Part shown: positions 16,890 to 24,860 of the stretch, in pieces
Layout of the letters: each line of letters opens with the position of its first letter
Position numbering within the stretch: the stretch's first letter is position 1
Source of the DNA: Paenibacillus plantarum
Lineage (GTDB): Bacteria; Bacillota; Bacilli; Paenibacillales; NBRC-103111
DNA: 64,000 nucleotides
Direction of reading: 5' to 3'
Assembly (NCBI RefSeq): GCF_013141695.1
Contig: NZ_WHNY01000067.1
Location: 583,107-647,106 of the forward strand
Translations under genes and position numbers: made by a program
The notes under the pieces: model-generated
Told to the model about the DNA's origin: nothing
The model's input: only the letters and a program-made list of their open reading frames with translations
Databases searched by the model: none

Positions 16890-16956
16890 TATGACATATG
16901 TCATACCATCTATATGATGTTTATGACTGCAACGAATTGAAAGCGATATCTATAAT
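16890..16956 (+). promoter_or_regulatory. des promoter region with palindrome and cre-like site
   Basis: A -10 element TATAAT (16951-16956) has no good -35 at the right distance, as expected for an activated promoter. Upstream lies the perfect palindrome TATGACATATGTCATA (16890-16905) and a second TATGAT...TATGAC cluster to 16927, candidate DesR sites. TGAAAGCGATATCT (16938-16951) fits the cre consensus and overlaps the core promoter. Confidence 0.55.
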
Positions 16957-17024
16957 GAAGATAGGAAACTACAACTGATATTCCCTAACATGTCCTGCGC
17001 ACCATATCGAGGAGGAACTATACG

Positions 17025-18092
17025 ATGACACAATCCATACTAACAAACTTAAAAAAGCAGGTTGCCCCTTATGAAATATCAAATACGAGGGCTAGTATCA
17101 AACAGCTAATTAATACCTTAGGGCCTTTATTCTTTCTATGGTTTGCTGCGTACCTAAGCCTATCTCTATCCTATTGGATCACGCTGCCGATTACGATCAT
17201 CGCATCCGGTTTCGTGATACGAACTTTTATCATTTTCCATGATTGTTGCCATCAATCGTTCTTCAAAAGCCGTAAAGCTAACGAAATTATTGGTACGATT
17301 ACAGGTATCCTTACACTCTTTCCCTATCAGCAGTGGAAGAATAGTCATTCTATCCATCATGCAACGAGCAGCAACCTCGAGAAACGTGGAGTAGGTGATA
17401 TGTGGGTGCTTACCGTCGACGAATATGCGGCGTCTTCCGTATGGGTTCGTATCGCTTATCGCTTATATCGGAATCCATTTATTATGTTCGGACTAGGTCC
17501 CATCTTTTTGTTCTTGTTTACGAACCGCTTTAATACGAAAGGTGCAAGACGCAAGGAAAGAATTAGTACATATATGACAAATGTCTCTATCCTTGCTTTA
17601 TATGGAGGACTGATCTGGCTAATTGGATGGCAGTCGTTTGTTCTGATCCAAGCTCCAATCATGTTCGTAGCTGGCTTAATGGGAATCTGGCTGTTTTATG
17701 TGCAACATCAGTTCGAAGACTCCTACTTCGAGAAGGAAGATGAGTGGAGTTATGTGAAAGCCGCGGTAGAAGGAAGTTCTTATTATAAGCTGCCGAAGCT
17801 TCTGCAATGGATCACTGGCAACATTGGGTTTCATCATGTCCATCATTTGAGTCCGAAAGTGCCAAATTATAATTTGGAAAAAGCGCATAATGCAACGCCG
17901 CCACTTCAAAAAGCAACAACCATTACAATCGGCACCAGTTTGAAGTCGCTAAATTTCCGTCTATGGGATGAGCATAACAAAACATTTGTCGGTTATAAAA
18001 ATTATAAACAGGTGCACCTTAAGGAAAATGAGCATGATCTTTTGGCTAACAAAATAAAAGTAAAAGTCCGTAAATCGAGCTTACAAGGGTAA
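17025..18092 (+). CDS. des: membrane fatty-acid desaturase (Des)
   Basis: An acyl-lipid desaturase that inserts a double bond into membrane phospholipid acyl chains to keep the membrane fluid in the cold. The three histidine boxes of the di-iron site are visible: HDCCH (about residue 73), HSIHH (about 107) and HHVHH (about 272). Four or more hydrophobic segments surround them. Length (355) matches Bacillus Des. AGGAGGA precedes the ATG. The DesR regulator gene follows after 150 bp, but the thermosensor kinase DesK, normally between or beside them, is absent from the window. Confidence 0.93.
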   Translation: MTQSILTNLKKQVAPYEISNTRASIKQLINTLGPLFFLWFAAYLSLSLSYWITLPITIIASGFVIRTFIIFHDCCHQSFFKSRKANEIIGTITGILTLFPYQQWKNSHSIHHATSSNLEKRGVGDMWVLTVDEYAASSVWVRIAYRLYRNPFIMFGLGPIFLFLFTNRFNTKGARRKERISTYMTNVSILALYGGLIWLIGWQSFVLIQAPIMFVAGLMGIWLFYVQHQFEDSYFEKEDEWSYVKAAVEGSSYYKLPKLLQWITGNIGFHHVHHLSPKVPNYNLEKAHNATPPLQKATTITIGTSLKSLNFRLWDEHNKTFVGYKNYKQVHLKENEHDLLANKIKVKVRKSSLQG

Positions 18093-18153
18093 TAAACACA
18101 GCGTTTCATATTTGTGCGAAAATATTAAATCTATGTTGAAGTAAAAGAGGCTA

Positions 18154-18223
18154 AACGGACTTTGCAAAAGTGGTATCAAATTTTTCACAAAAACACCGAT
18201 CTTAGTCCGTTCCATCATACCAC
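18154..18223 (+). promoter_or_regulatory. possible pseudoknot in the desR leader
   Basis: Two complementary pairs are interleaved: AACGGACT (18154-18161) with AGTCCGTT (18204-18211), and GTGGTAT (18170-18176) with ATACCAC (18217-18223). The A-B-A'-B' order is that of an H-type pseudoknot. It ends seven bases before the GGGAGG ribosome site of desR. Chance complementarity cannot be excluded. Confidence 0.35.
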
Positions 18224-18242
18224 CAGAAAGGGAGGTGCGGAA

Positions 18243-18842
18243 ATGATTCGAATTGTGATTGCTGAGGACCAACGGATGCTGTTGGGTGCACTTGCATCCT
18301 TACTTGATTTGGAAGAGGATATGCAGGTCGTTGGGAAAGCAAGCAATGGCGAGGATGCTATCAAACTGGTTAAACGGCATAAGCCAGATATTTGTGTCAT
18401 GGATATCGAGATGCCAATAATGAACGGTTTAGATGCAGCGGAGGAACTCAAGGGATTGGGTTGCAAAGTCATTATATTGACCACGTTTGCCCGTTACGGG
18501 TATTTTGAAAGGGCGGTGAAAGCAGGTGCCAACGGTTATTTGTTGAAGGATAGCCCAAGCGAGGAATTGGCTACCTCGATTCGGAGTGTGATGGCAGGCA
18601 GGAGAATCTATGCCTCAGAGCTGGTAGATGAGACTTATAAGGAAGAAAATCCTTTGACCGAGAGGGAAAAGGAGGTACTGAACCTGATCGCTGACGGTAA
18701 AAATACCAAGGAAATCGCTAATCAGATGTATATAACAAGCGGTACTGTTCGCAACTACATTTCTATTATTCTCGATAAGCTCAATGTCAGTAACCGAATT
18801 GAGGCTCTTATGCGTTTCAAAGAGAAGGGATGGTTCAAATGA
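18243..18842 (+). CDS. desR: DesR-like response regulator (NarL/LuxR type)
   Basis: A cytoplasmic response regulator that in Bacillus activates des after a temperature drop. The receiver domain has the phospho-acceptor Asp54 in DICVMDIEMPIMNG. A LuxR-type helix-turn-helix lies at the C terminus (LTEREKEVLNLIADGKNTKE). The ATG at 18243 has GGGAGG nine bases upstream; a longer frame from 18162 would run through the structured leader. Its length of 199 residues matches Bacillus DesR. No DesK gene is adjacent, so its kinase must be elsewhere or different. Confidence 0.88.
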   Translation: MIRIVIAEDQRMLLGALASLLDLEEDMQVVGKASNGEDAIKLVKRHKPDICVMDIEMPIMNGLDAAEELKGLGCKVIILTTFARYGYFERAVKAGANGYLLKDSPSEELATSIRSVMAGRRIYASELVDETYKEENPLTEREKEVLNLIADGKNTKEIANQMYITSGTVRNYISIILDKLNVSNRIEALMRFKEKGWFK

Positions 18843-18864
18843 CAGGCCTCAAAATGGTAAAAGA

Positions 18865-18915
18865 GATACCCATAGAATGGACACTTTGAAAAAAGGTGTT
18901 CATTCTATGGGTATC
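18865..18915. terminator. bidirectional terminator between desR and the Ugp-like operon
   Basis: GATACCCATAGAATG (18865-18879) pairs perfectly with CATTCTATGGGTATC (18901-18915), and ACAC/GTGT extends the stem inside. It separates two convergent genes. Confidence 0.85.
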
Positions 18916-18947
18916 TTGTATTAGTGAACTTTATTTTTCTGGATTAT

Positions 18948-20339
18948 CTATTTCACGGTTTTATTATAAGCACCAATTTTCTCTGTAATACTCTTAGCTG
19001 CGCTATCCAGAGCATCCTTTGGCGCCTTTTTGCCTGTCAGAGCCTCTTCGATCGCTGTTTCGACGATTTGACGAGCTTCTGGGAATACACCCATAACCGC
19101 ACCTTGCGTTGCTGTGTTGGCTTTTGTTTTGTGTAATTGATCGATTGCGGTTTGGAATTGCGGGTATTTCGTAAGATTATCTTTGATAATTTGTTCATCA
19201 TAGGCTTTTTTCGTAATTGGGAAGTAGCCTGTGTTTACGTTCCACCATGCTTGTGTTTGCGGATTCGTTAGAAATTTAATAAATTCCCATGCGCCTTGTT
19301 GCTCAGCTTCCGACTTATTGTTCAAGATGTAAAGACTCGCTCCCCCTACAACTACGCCGCCTTCTTTGGCATCCGATGGTTTCGGAAGCGGGCCTGTACC
19401 TACTTGGAATTTGCCTTCAGCGCCGCTTACAATACCGCGAAGAGAAGCAGTGGAATCCAAAGTCATGGCGATTTGGCCTGCTAAGAAAGCTTTTTTCGTA
19501 TCGTCTGTTTTGCGGCCAAGATTGGCGGACGTTTTGTTGTCGACCATCTCTTTCCACCAGGTTAGCGTTTTGACACCGGCTTCATTGTTAACCAGGGCTT
19601 CAGTTGCAGCAGCAGTACGGCCATTACCGTTATTAAGGAATTCAACACCTTGGTTAGCGAAGAATTGTTCCATAAACCAGCCATAGATCGCAAAAGAAGA
19701 ACCGGATTTCCCATCTTTACTTAGTGCTTTAGAGGCATTTGCAATTTCTTCGTACGTGGTTGGTGGTTTCTCAGGATCAAGACCGGCAGCTTTGAACATA
19801 TCTTTGTTGTAATACAAGATAGGGTTTGAAGTATTGAATGGCATTGAATTTAGTTTACCATCGACTTTGTAATAATTCAGAATGTTCTCTTCAAGCTGAG
19901 TAAGATCAAATTTATCGGCATCCACAAATTTTTGAACAGGAGTAATGGCTTTAGAGTCGATCATGAAGCGGGAGCCGATTTCGTAAACTTGAATGAGCGA
20001 AGGACCACTTTTGGTATCCATCGATGCTTTCATTTTGTTGATACTTTCATCATACGTACCTTGGAATACAGCTTCGACTTGTACATTCTTCTGTGAGCTA
20101 TTGAAATCTGCTACTAATTTATCGACGGCTTTGCCAAGCTCTCCACTCATCGAATGCCACCAAATCACTTTAACAGGTTCAGTTGGTTTTTTGACATCCG
20201 CTGCAGCGGCACTTGCTGTTGGTTTACTTTCTGTCGTACTGCCTGAAGTCGTTGTTTCTGCTTTGCCGCATGCACTAGTTAACAGCACCATAATTGCAGT
20301 CATAGCAAGGATGGAGCTTTTCGTTGGCAATGTTTTCAT
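18948..20339 (-). CDS. ABC importer substrate-binding lipoprotein, Ugp-like
   Basis: An extracellular family-1 binding protein. The signal peptide carries the lipobox LTSAC-G. The mature protein starts with a low-complexity Thr/Ala linker and then KVIWWHSMSGELGKAVDKLV, a pattern shared with UgpB glycerol-3-phosphate binders. Length (463) fits. It is the last gene of a permease-permease-binding protein operon. A divergent glycerophosphodiester phosphodiesterase supports a glycerophosphodiester or glycerol-3-phosphate ligand; this is context, not proof. AAGGGAGAG lies upstream of the ATG. Confidence 0.82.
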   Translation of the reverse strand: MKTLPTKSSILAMTAIMVLLTSACGKAETTTSGSTTESKPTASAAAADVKKPTEPVKVIWWHSMSGELGKAVDKLVADFNSSQKNVQVEAVFQGTYDESINKMKASMDTKSGPSLIQVYEIGSRFMIDSKAITPVQKFVDADKFDLTQLEENILNYYKVDGKLNSMPFNTSNPILYYNKDMFKAAGLDPEKPPTTYEEIANASKALSKDGKSGSSFAIYGWFMEQFFANQGVEFLNNGNGRTAAATEALVNNEAGVKTLTWWKEMVDNKTSANLGRKTDDTKKAFLAGQIAMTLDSTASLRGIVSGAEGKFQVGTGPLPKPSDAKEGGVVVGGASLYILNNKSEAEQQGAWEFIKFLTNPQTQAWWNVNTGYFPITKKAYDEQIIKDNLTKYPQFQTAIDQLHKTKANTATQGAVMGVFPEARQIVETAIEEALTGKKAPKDALDSAAKSITEKIGAYNKTVK

Positions 20340-20430
20340 AGTTTTCGTTTCTCTCCCTTATCTCTTTTCTAAAATATATGGAAATCTGATTCAGCATAGG
20401 AGCTGAACAGAGAGGCCATCAAAGGATGGA

Positions 20431-21252
20431 TTAACCTTTCACAGCACCGGCCGTGAGTCCGCGAACGAATTGCTTTAAACCGAGGACGAGCAATAAAAGG
20501 GATGGCAGCAAGACGATGCTTACACCTGCAAGAACCAAATTCCATACGGTCAATTCTTCGAATTGCAGCATTGCGATGCCAATTTGCACGGTTCTCATGG
20601 CTTCGCTGTTCGTGATGAGCAGCGGCCATAGATACATGTTCCATGCATTTAAGAAGGCATACACAGCTAGCGTTGCCAAGGCTGGACGCCCGAGTGGAAG
20701 CAAAATTCGGAGGAACATGCGAAAATGTCCGCAGCCATCGATACGTGCCGCTTCGAACAGCTCTTTGGGCAGTTGTAGGAAGAATTGCCGCAGGAGGAAG
20801 GTACCGAAGGCCGTCGCTAGGAATGGAACGGTTAGCCCCTGCATGCTATCGAGCCAGTCCCATTTTTTAACCGTCAAATAGTTGGGAATAATGGTGACCT
20901 CCCAGGGAATCATCATGGTAGCCATGAAGAGCGCAAAGAAGAAGGATTTGCCAATGAAGCGAATATTGGTAAAGGCATAGGCGGCCATGCTCGATGTAAT
21001 CAGCTGTCCCAGAGTAATCACGATAGATACAACTAGACTATTGGTAACAAATTTGGTGATGGGTACAAGTTTGAAGACAGCGGCGATACTACCGAGATAA
21101 AAGCTGCTAGGCAAGAAGTGAGGCGGATAGGCGGACGCTTCTTCAGGTGTCATAAATGCAGATGAGAACGTATAGAAGATGGGATATAGAACAAGTGCGG
21201 CGCAGATGATCAATAGGATGTAGACGAAGGTTTGTTGCAAACGAGTGATCAT
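20431..21252 (-). CDS. ABC transporter permease, UgpE-like
   Basis: The second permease of the Ugp-like importer, 273 residues with about six membrane segments and the EAA loop KELFEAARIDGCGHFRMF. Its ATG overlaps the stop of the preceding permease by four bases (ATGA at 21249-21252), showing translational coupling. The binding-protein gene follows after 91 bp. Confidence 0.87.
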   Translation of the reverse strand: MITRLQQTFVYILLIICAALVLYPIFYTFSSAFMTPEEASAYPPHFLPSSFYLGSIAAVFKLVPITKFVTNSLVVSIVITLGQLITSSMAAYAFTNIRFIGKSFFFALFMATMMIPWEVTIIPNYLTVKKWDWLDSMQGLTVPFLATAFGTFLLRQFFLQLPKELFEAARIDGCGHFRMFLRILLPLGRPALATLAVYAFLNAWNMYLWPLLITNSEAMRTVQIGIAMLQFEELTVWNLVLAGVSIVLLPSLLLLVLGLKQFVRGLTAGAVKG

Positions 21253-22208
21253 TGATAGTGCACCTTCCTTTCAAACACTTTAAACTGAATGACAGTGAAA
21301 ATTAGGATTATGGTGAAAAGGACAAGTGCTTGCGCGCTGCCTGTACCGAATCGGAAGTTAATAAATGCATCTTGATACAAGGAGTAGACAAGTACATCTG
21401 TGGAGTTGACAGGTCCCCCTTTGGTCAGAATATGAATTTGCCCAAACGACTGAAAAGCACCAATGATGGACACGATCGTGACGAAGAATACCGTTGGTGA
21501 AAGCAATGGCAGGACAATTTGCACAAAGGTACGAATGGGGCCAGATCCATCGATTTTGGCGCTGTCATAGATTTCATCAGGAACGCCTTGAAGCCCACTG
21601 AGCAGGACGATGTAGGTGAAGCCGAGATTCATCCAGACTGTCATCATCGAAACAGAAAGCAGTGCCCATCTCGGGTCAGTCAGCCATGCTACGGGTTCTA
21701 AGCCAACTTGCTGAAGCAAATAATTCAACATGCCGACACTTGGGTGAAACAGCATCATCCAGATCACAGCGGAAGTTCCAACAGATAGAACAACCGGTAG
21801 TGAGAAAATGAATTGAAAGATTCGCATGCCTTTGAGCTGATTATGCGTAAATGCGGCGAGCATGAGTGCAATTACGATAACTGTAGGCACGGTTAGTAGT
21901 GTAAATAGGCCTGTAACGCCTAAGCTTTGATAGAATCGTTCAGAGGTGAATATCGCTGTGAAATTATCGAGCCCTACGAAAGCAGCAACCCTGCCTCGAG
22001 GATCGGTTTCGTGTAAGCTGAGATAGAAGGTTTGTATCAAGGGATAGAACAAAAAGATGGCAAATAGCAGAAGAGAGGGAAACAAAAAGATATAACCAAG
22101 GATCGTCTCTGCCCAGTTCTGGCTGATCGCTGCCTTGCGTGGATGCGCTGCTTTTACGGTTGTTTTCGATTTTCTTGCATGAGGTAAATCTCTTTCTATT
22201 GCATTCAT
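21249..22208 (-). CDS. ABC transporter permease, UgpA-like
   Basis: The first permease of the importer. It has a basic N-terminal tail, six predicted membrane segments from about residue 35 and the EAA loop VPDEIYDSAKIDGSGPIRTF. The ATG at 22208 has GGAGGAG seven bases upstream; an in-frame ATG seven codons earlier is less good. Length is 319 residues. It is the first gene of the operon, reading away from the phosphodiesterase gene. Confidence 0.87.
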   Translation of the reverse strand: MNAIERDLPHARKSKTTVKAAHPRKAAISQNWAETILGYIFLFPSLLLFAIFLFYPLIQTFYLSLHETDPRGRVAAFVGLDNFTAIFTSERFYQSLGVTGLFTLLTVPTVIVIALMLAAFTHNQLKGMRIFQFIFSLPVVLSVGTSAVIWMMLFHPSVGMLNYLLQQVGLEPVAWLTDPRWALLSVSMMTVWMNLGFTYIVLLSGLQGVPDEIYDSAKIDGSGPIRTFVQIVLPLLSPTVFFVTIVSIIGAFQSFGQIHILTKGGPVNSTDVLVYSLYQDAFINFRFGTGSAQALVLFTIILIFTVIQFKVFERKVHYQ

Positions 22209-22320
22209 TTCAAGCTCCTCCATGAACATTATTAAACATGTATGCTTCGTTACTAGACTAACGCTTGTTTATTTGACCAATGTTAAATTCAAGTGAAGGT
22301 TTTGTATATTTTTAGAAAAA

Positions 22321-22375
22321 TTTACAAAAACATTAGAGTTTCATACTGGGCATATCAGGGCTATTCCACTATAAT
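22321..22375 (+). promoter_or_regulatory. promoter of the phosphodiesterase gene with Pho-like repeats
   Basis: TGGGCA (22347-22352), a 17-bp spacer and TATAAT (22370-22375) form a plausible sigma-A promoter. TTTACA (22321), ATTAGA (22332) and ATACTG (22343) occur at an exact 11-bp period, the spacing of PhoP boxes, but only the first matches the consensus well. Confidence 0.4.
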
Positions 22376-22415
22376 TTGAGCATATTTAGATAGCTTATCT
22401 ATAGGAGAGTGAACC

Positions 22416-23144
22416 ATGAATAAACAGCAACCAATCGTAATTGGACATCGCGGAGCAGCTGGTGAGGCGCCGGAGAACACATTAGCTTCTTTTGCACTTG
22501 CATTCGAACAAGGGGCTGAGGGGATTGAGCTTGACGTACAGTTAACGAAAGATGGTGAGATTGTCGTCTGTCATGATCTTACTGTGGATCGTACGACAGA
22601 TGGCTCCGGACTTATTGGTGACAAGAGCTGGGAAGAGTTGAAGTCGCTGGATGCAGGTTTCTGGTTTTTGGAAGCTTTCACGGGAGAGAGAATCCCTCAT
22701 CTGCGTCAAGTATTCGAGCTTGTACCACGGGGACATTTCATTAATGTGGAAGTCAAACATGCTTACGAGGGGAGAATGGAGAAGAGTCTGTTGGCATTTT
22801 TGGACGAAATGGATAGATGGGCGGATATTGTGATCTCATCATTTGATCACAAGCTGATTCACAGGATCAAACTAGCGCAGCCTAAGGCGAAAGTGGGATT
22901 GCTCTATGCAGCCAATTTAATAGATCATGCAGCCTATGCGAAGCAATTGGGGGTAGATGTGTTTTCCTTGCATCCGTATCACCACTGTATAGACATGGAG
23001 GATGTTCTAGGGGCGCAAGCTGCGGGAATGGCTGTTTATCCCTATACGGCGAATGATGTTGCGGATTATAAAAGGTTGATTGCTGCTGGTGTTACGGGGA
23101 TTATTACCGATTATCCAGGGCGATTGCGGAATTTTCTTGACTAA
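22416..23144 (+). CDS. glycerophosphodiester phosphodiesterase
   Basis: Hydrolyses glycerophosphodiesters to glycerol-3-phosphate and an alcohol. The family signature is visible: HRGAAGEAPENT near the N terminus, then EGIELDVQLTKDG with the metal-binding E-x-D, and CHDLTVDRTTDG with the second catalytic His. There is no signal peptide, so the enzyme is cytoplasmic like UgpQ. Length (242) is normal. AGGAGAG precedes the ATG. It is divergent from the Ugp-like importer, which could supply its substrate. Confidence 0.93.
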   Translation: MNKQQPIVIGHRGAAGEAPENTLASFALAFEQGAEGIELDVQLTKDGEIVVCHDLTVDRTTDGSGLIGDKSWEELKSLDAGFWFLEAFTGERIPHLRQVFELVPRGHFINVEVKHAYEGRMEKSLLAFLDEMDRWADIVISSFDHKLIHRIKLAQPKAKVGLLYAANLIDHAAYAKQLGVDVFSLHPYHHCIDMEDVLGAQAAGMAVYPYTANDVADYKRLIAAGVTGIITDYPGRLRNFLD

Positions 23145-23276
23145 CTTGGTCAGAGGATGAGATAAAACGTCGAAATTCCCGAATGTTCCTCATTTTTCGT
23201 CAAAAGCGGAAGGAGTGTATGCCGAATTTGTCGAATTTACCTACACAATGAATTTTTAGCTAAGAGGTGAACGGGA

Positions 23277-24743
23277 GTGCCATTCGTACCGACTGATCAA
23301 GATACCTTGTATTATGAATTTCATCAAGCGAGCCGCAGCGATCAGCCGGTAGAAACTATAGTTATGATCCACAGTTTAGGAACGAACCTGAGTATTTGGA
23401 ACTGGACGATACCTTATCTTCAATCCCGCTACGATCTTCTCGTTTATGATGTTAGAGGGCACGGCAGAAGCCAACAGGCGGACGAGGAAGACGTCACATG
23501 GCGAATGCTTTGCGACGACTTGGCCAGGCTTCTAGCTTATAAACAAATCGATCGGTTTCATCTCGTCGGTCATGGGATGGGCGGCTACATCGGTCTGGAA
23601 TTCGTTCGTGAGTATCCGGCCAAGGTGTTATCGCTTTGTTTGCTTTCAGTACCGCTCTATTACCCGGTTAAGGTAATGCCGATTTTATCAGGTGATCGTC
23701 AGCAAATCATACGAGAGAGCAATTCGATCATGCCTGTTGCTGAACGCTTGCTGAGCGCTGCTTGCCATCTCGTTACACCGAGCAAAGAAGAGTTATTATA
23801 TGAAGCCTATAGCTGTGTTTCCTTCCAAAACTATATTCAAATTAGAGATTTGATTACCGCCTATATCTCGGCACAACAGGTTAGAGGCGTCGATCTGCCA
23901 GTGTTGTTTTTGGGCGGTGAATACGACAGGCTTTTCCCACCAAGCGTGCTTGCGCTAGGGACGATTTTGCTTCAAAACTACCGGTTTTTAGTCGTATCCG
24001 ACGCTGCTAACGCGGTTCAATTGGATCAGCCAGCTGTCGTGGCGAACTGGATTGATGAGCATATCCGGAAAGCAGCCGATTCTCCCAACGTTCGAGTAGT
24101 AGACAAGCTGTCCGCTCATATGCAGAATCAAATCAAAGATTTCGTGGAACAGGTTCGCCAGCAGCATGAATCGTCAACCGCTTTGGAAGTTGAAGTCATG
24201 GGAACGTTCCGTGTAACCGTCAACCGACAGGTCGTCTTAGGTGAGTGGAATCAGCGATACGCCAAAAGACTGCTCGTCTATTTGCTTTTCCACCCTTCCG
24301 TCACGCGAGAGCAGCTATGCGACGCCTTGTGGCCGGAAGCGGAACTGTCCAACGCGAAAAACAGGCTTCGCGTATCGCTCAGTTATTTAAAAAGCTTGCT
24401 GGACAAGCACGTGGACGAAGCTACCCCTCTCCTCGTTGCGGACCGAGAGTACGTCTATTTACGCGGCAACATCAAGTGCGATTTGCTGGACCTGTTGGAA
24501 AAGCTAGAAACAACTGTAGGGGAGCCGGATAGGGAGCGGAAAGCGCTGCTCAGTAGGGAAATTCTCGAAAAAACTACGTACCCGTTCGCCATGGGCATCT
24601 ATGACAATTGGCTGCTTACACATGTTGAGAAGGTGCAACATAAACTGGAGGAGCTTGCTCGCTGGACGGCGGAATACTATCGTCAAAATAATGATTTGCG
24701 GCAGTCGGAGAGGTATATGAAATTCGTTGAACGATTTATATAA
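23277..24743 (+). CDS. alpha/beta-hydrolase-like sensor fused to a SARP/BTAD regulator
   Basis: A 488-residue two-part protein. Residues ~1-262 follow the alpha/beta-hydrolase fold (oxyanion-side MIHSLGTNLSIWNW, then YDVRGHGRS). The nucleophile elbow reads GHGMGG where active enzymes have GHSMGG, so Ser is replaced by Gly100. The catalytic His position reads AANAVQLDQP, with Asn245 in place of His. Asp217 (GGEYDRLFPP) remains. The domain should therefore bind a ligand without hydrolysing it. Residues ~302-400 look like an OmpR-type winged helix (VEVMGTFRVTVNRQVV, LLVYLLFHPSVTREQLCDAL), and the C terminus like a bacterial transcriptional activation (BTAD) helical domain, as in SARP regulators. 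The GTG at 23277 has AGAGGTGA upstream. It sits directly before the giant SLH gene, a likely target. Confidence 0.82.
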   Translation: MPFVPTDQDTLYYEFHQASRSDQPVETIVMIHSLGTNLSIWNWTIPYLQSRYDLLVYDVRGHGRSQQADEEDVTWRMLCDDLARLLAYKQIDRFHLVGHGMGGYIGLEFVREYPAKVLSLCLLSVPLYYPVKVMPILSGDRQQIIRESNSIMPVAERLLSAACHLVTPSKEELLYEAYSCVSFQNYIQIRDLITAYISAQQVRGVDLPVLFLGGEYDRLFPPSVLALGTILLQNYRFLVVSDAANAVQLDQPAVVANWIDEHIRKAADSPNVRVVDKLSAHMQNQIKDFVEQVRQQHESSTALEVEVMGTFRVTVNRQVVLGEWNQRYAKRLLVYLLFHPSVTREQLCDALWPEAELSNAKNRLRVSLSYLKSLLDKHVDEATPLLVADREYVYLRGNIKCDLLDLLEKLETTVGEPDRERKALLSREILEKTTYPFAMGIYDNWLLTHVEKVQHKLEELARWTAEYYRQNNDLRQSERYMKFVERFI

Positions 24744-24772
24744 GTTGCATCCGAACAAAAACAAAACAGTAG

Positions 24773-24805
24773 CCCTCGATTTCACTCGTGAAATCGGGGG
24801 TTTTT
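24773..24805 (+). terminator. intrinsic terminator after the SARP fusion gene
   Basis: CCCTCGATTTCA, a CTCG loop, TGAAATCGGGGG and then TTTTT. Confidence 0.9.
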
Positions 24806-24860
24806 CGTTGTGCGAGGCTCTCTCCCAGATTAATAATAGCGTAACGGTCGGTTTGATAGA

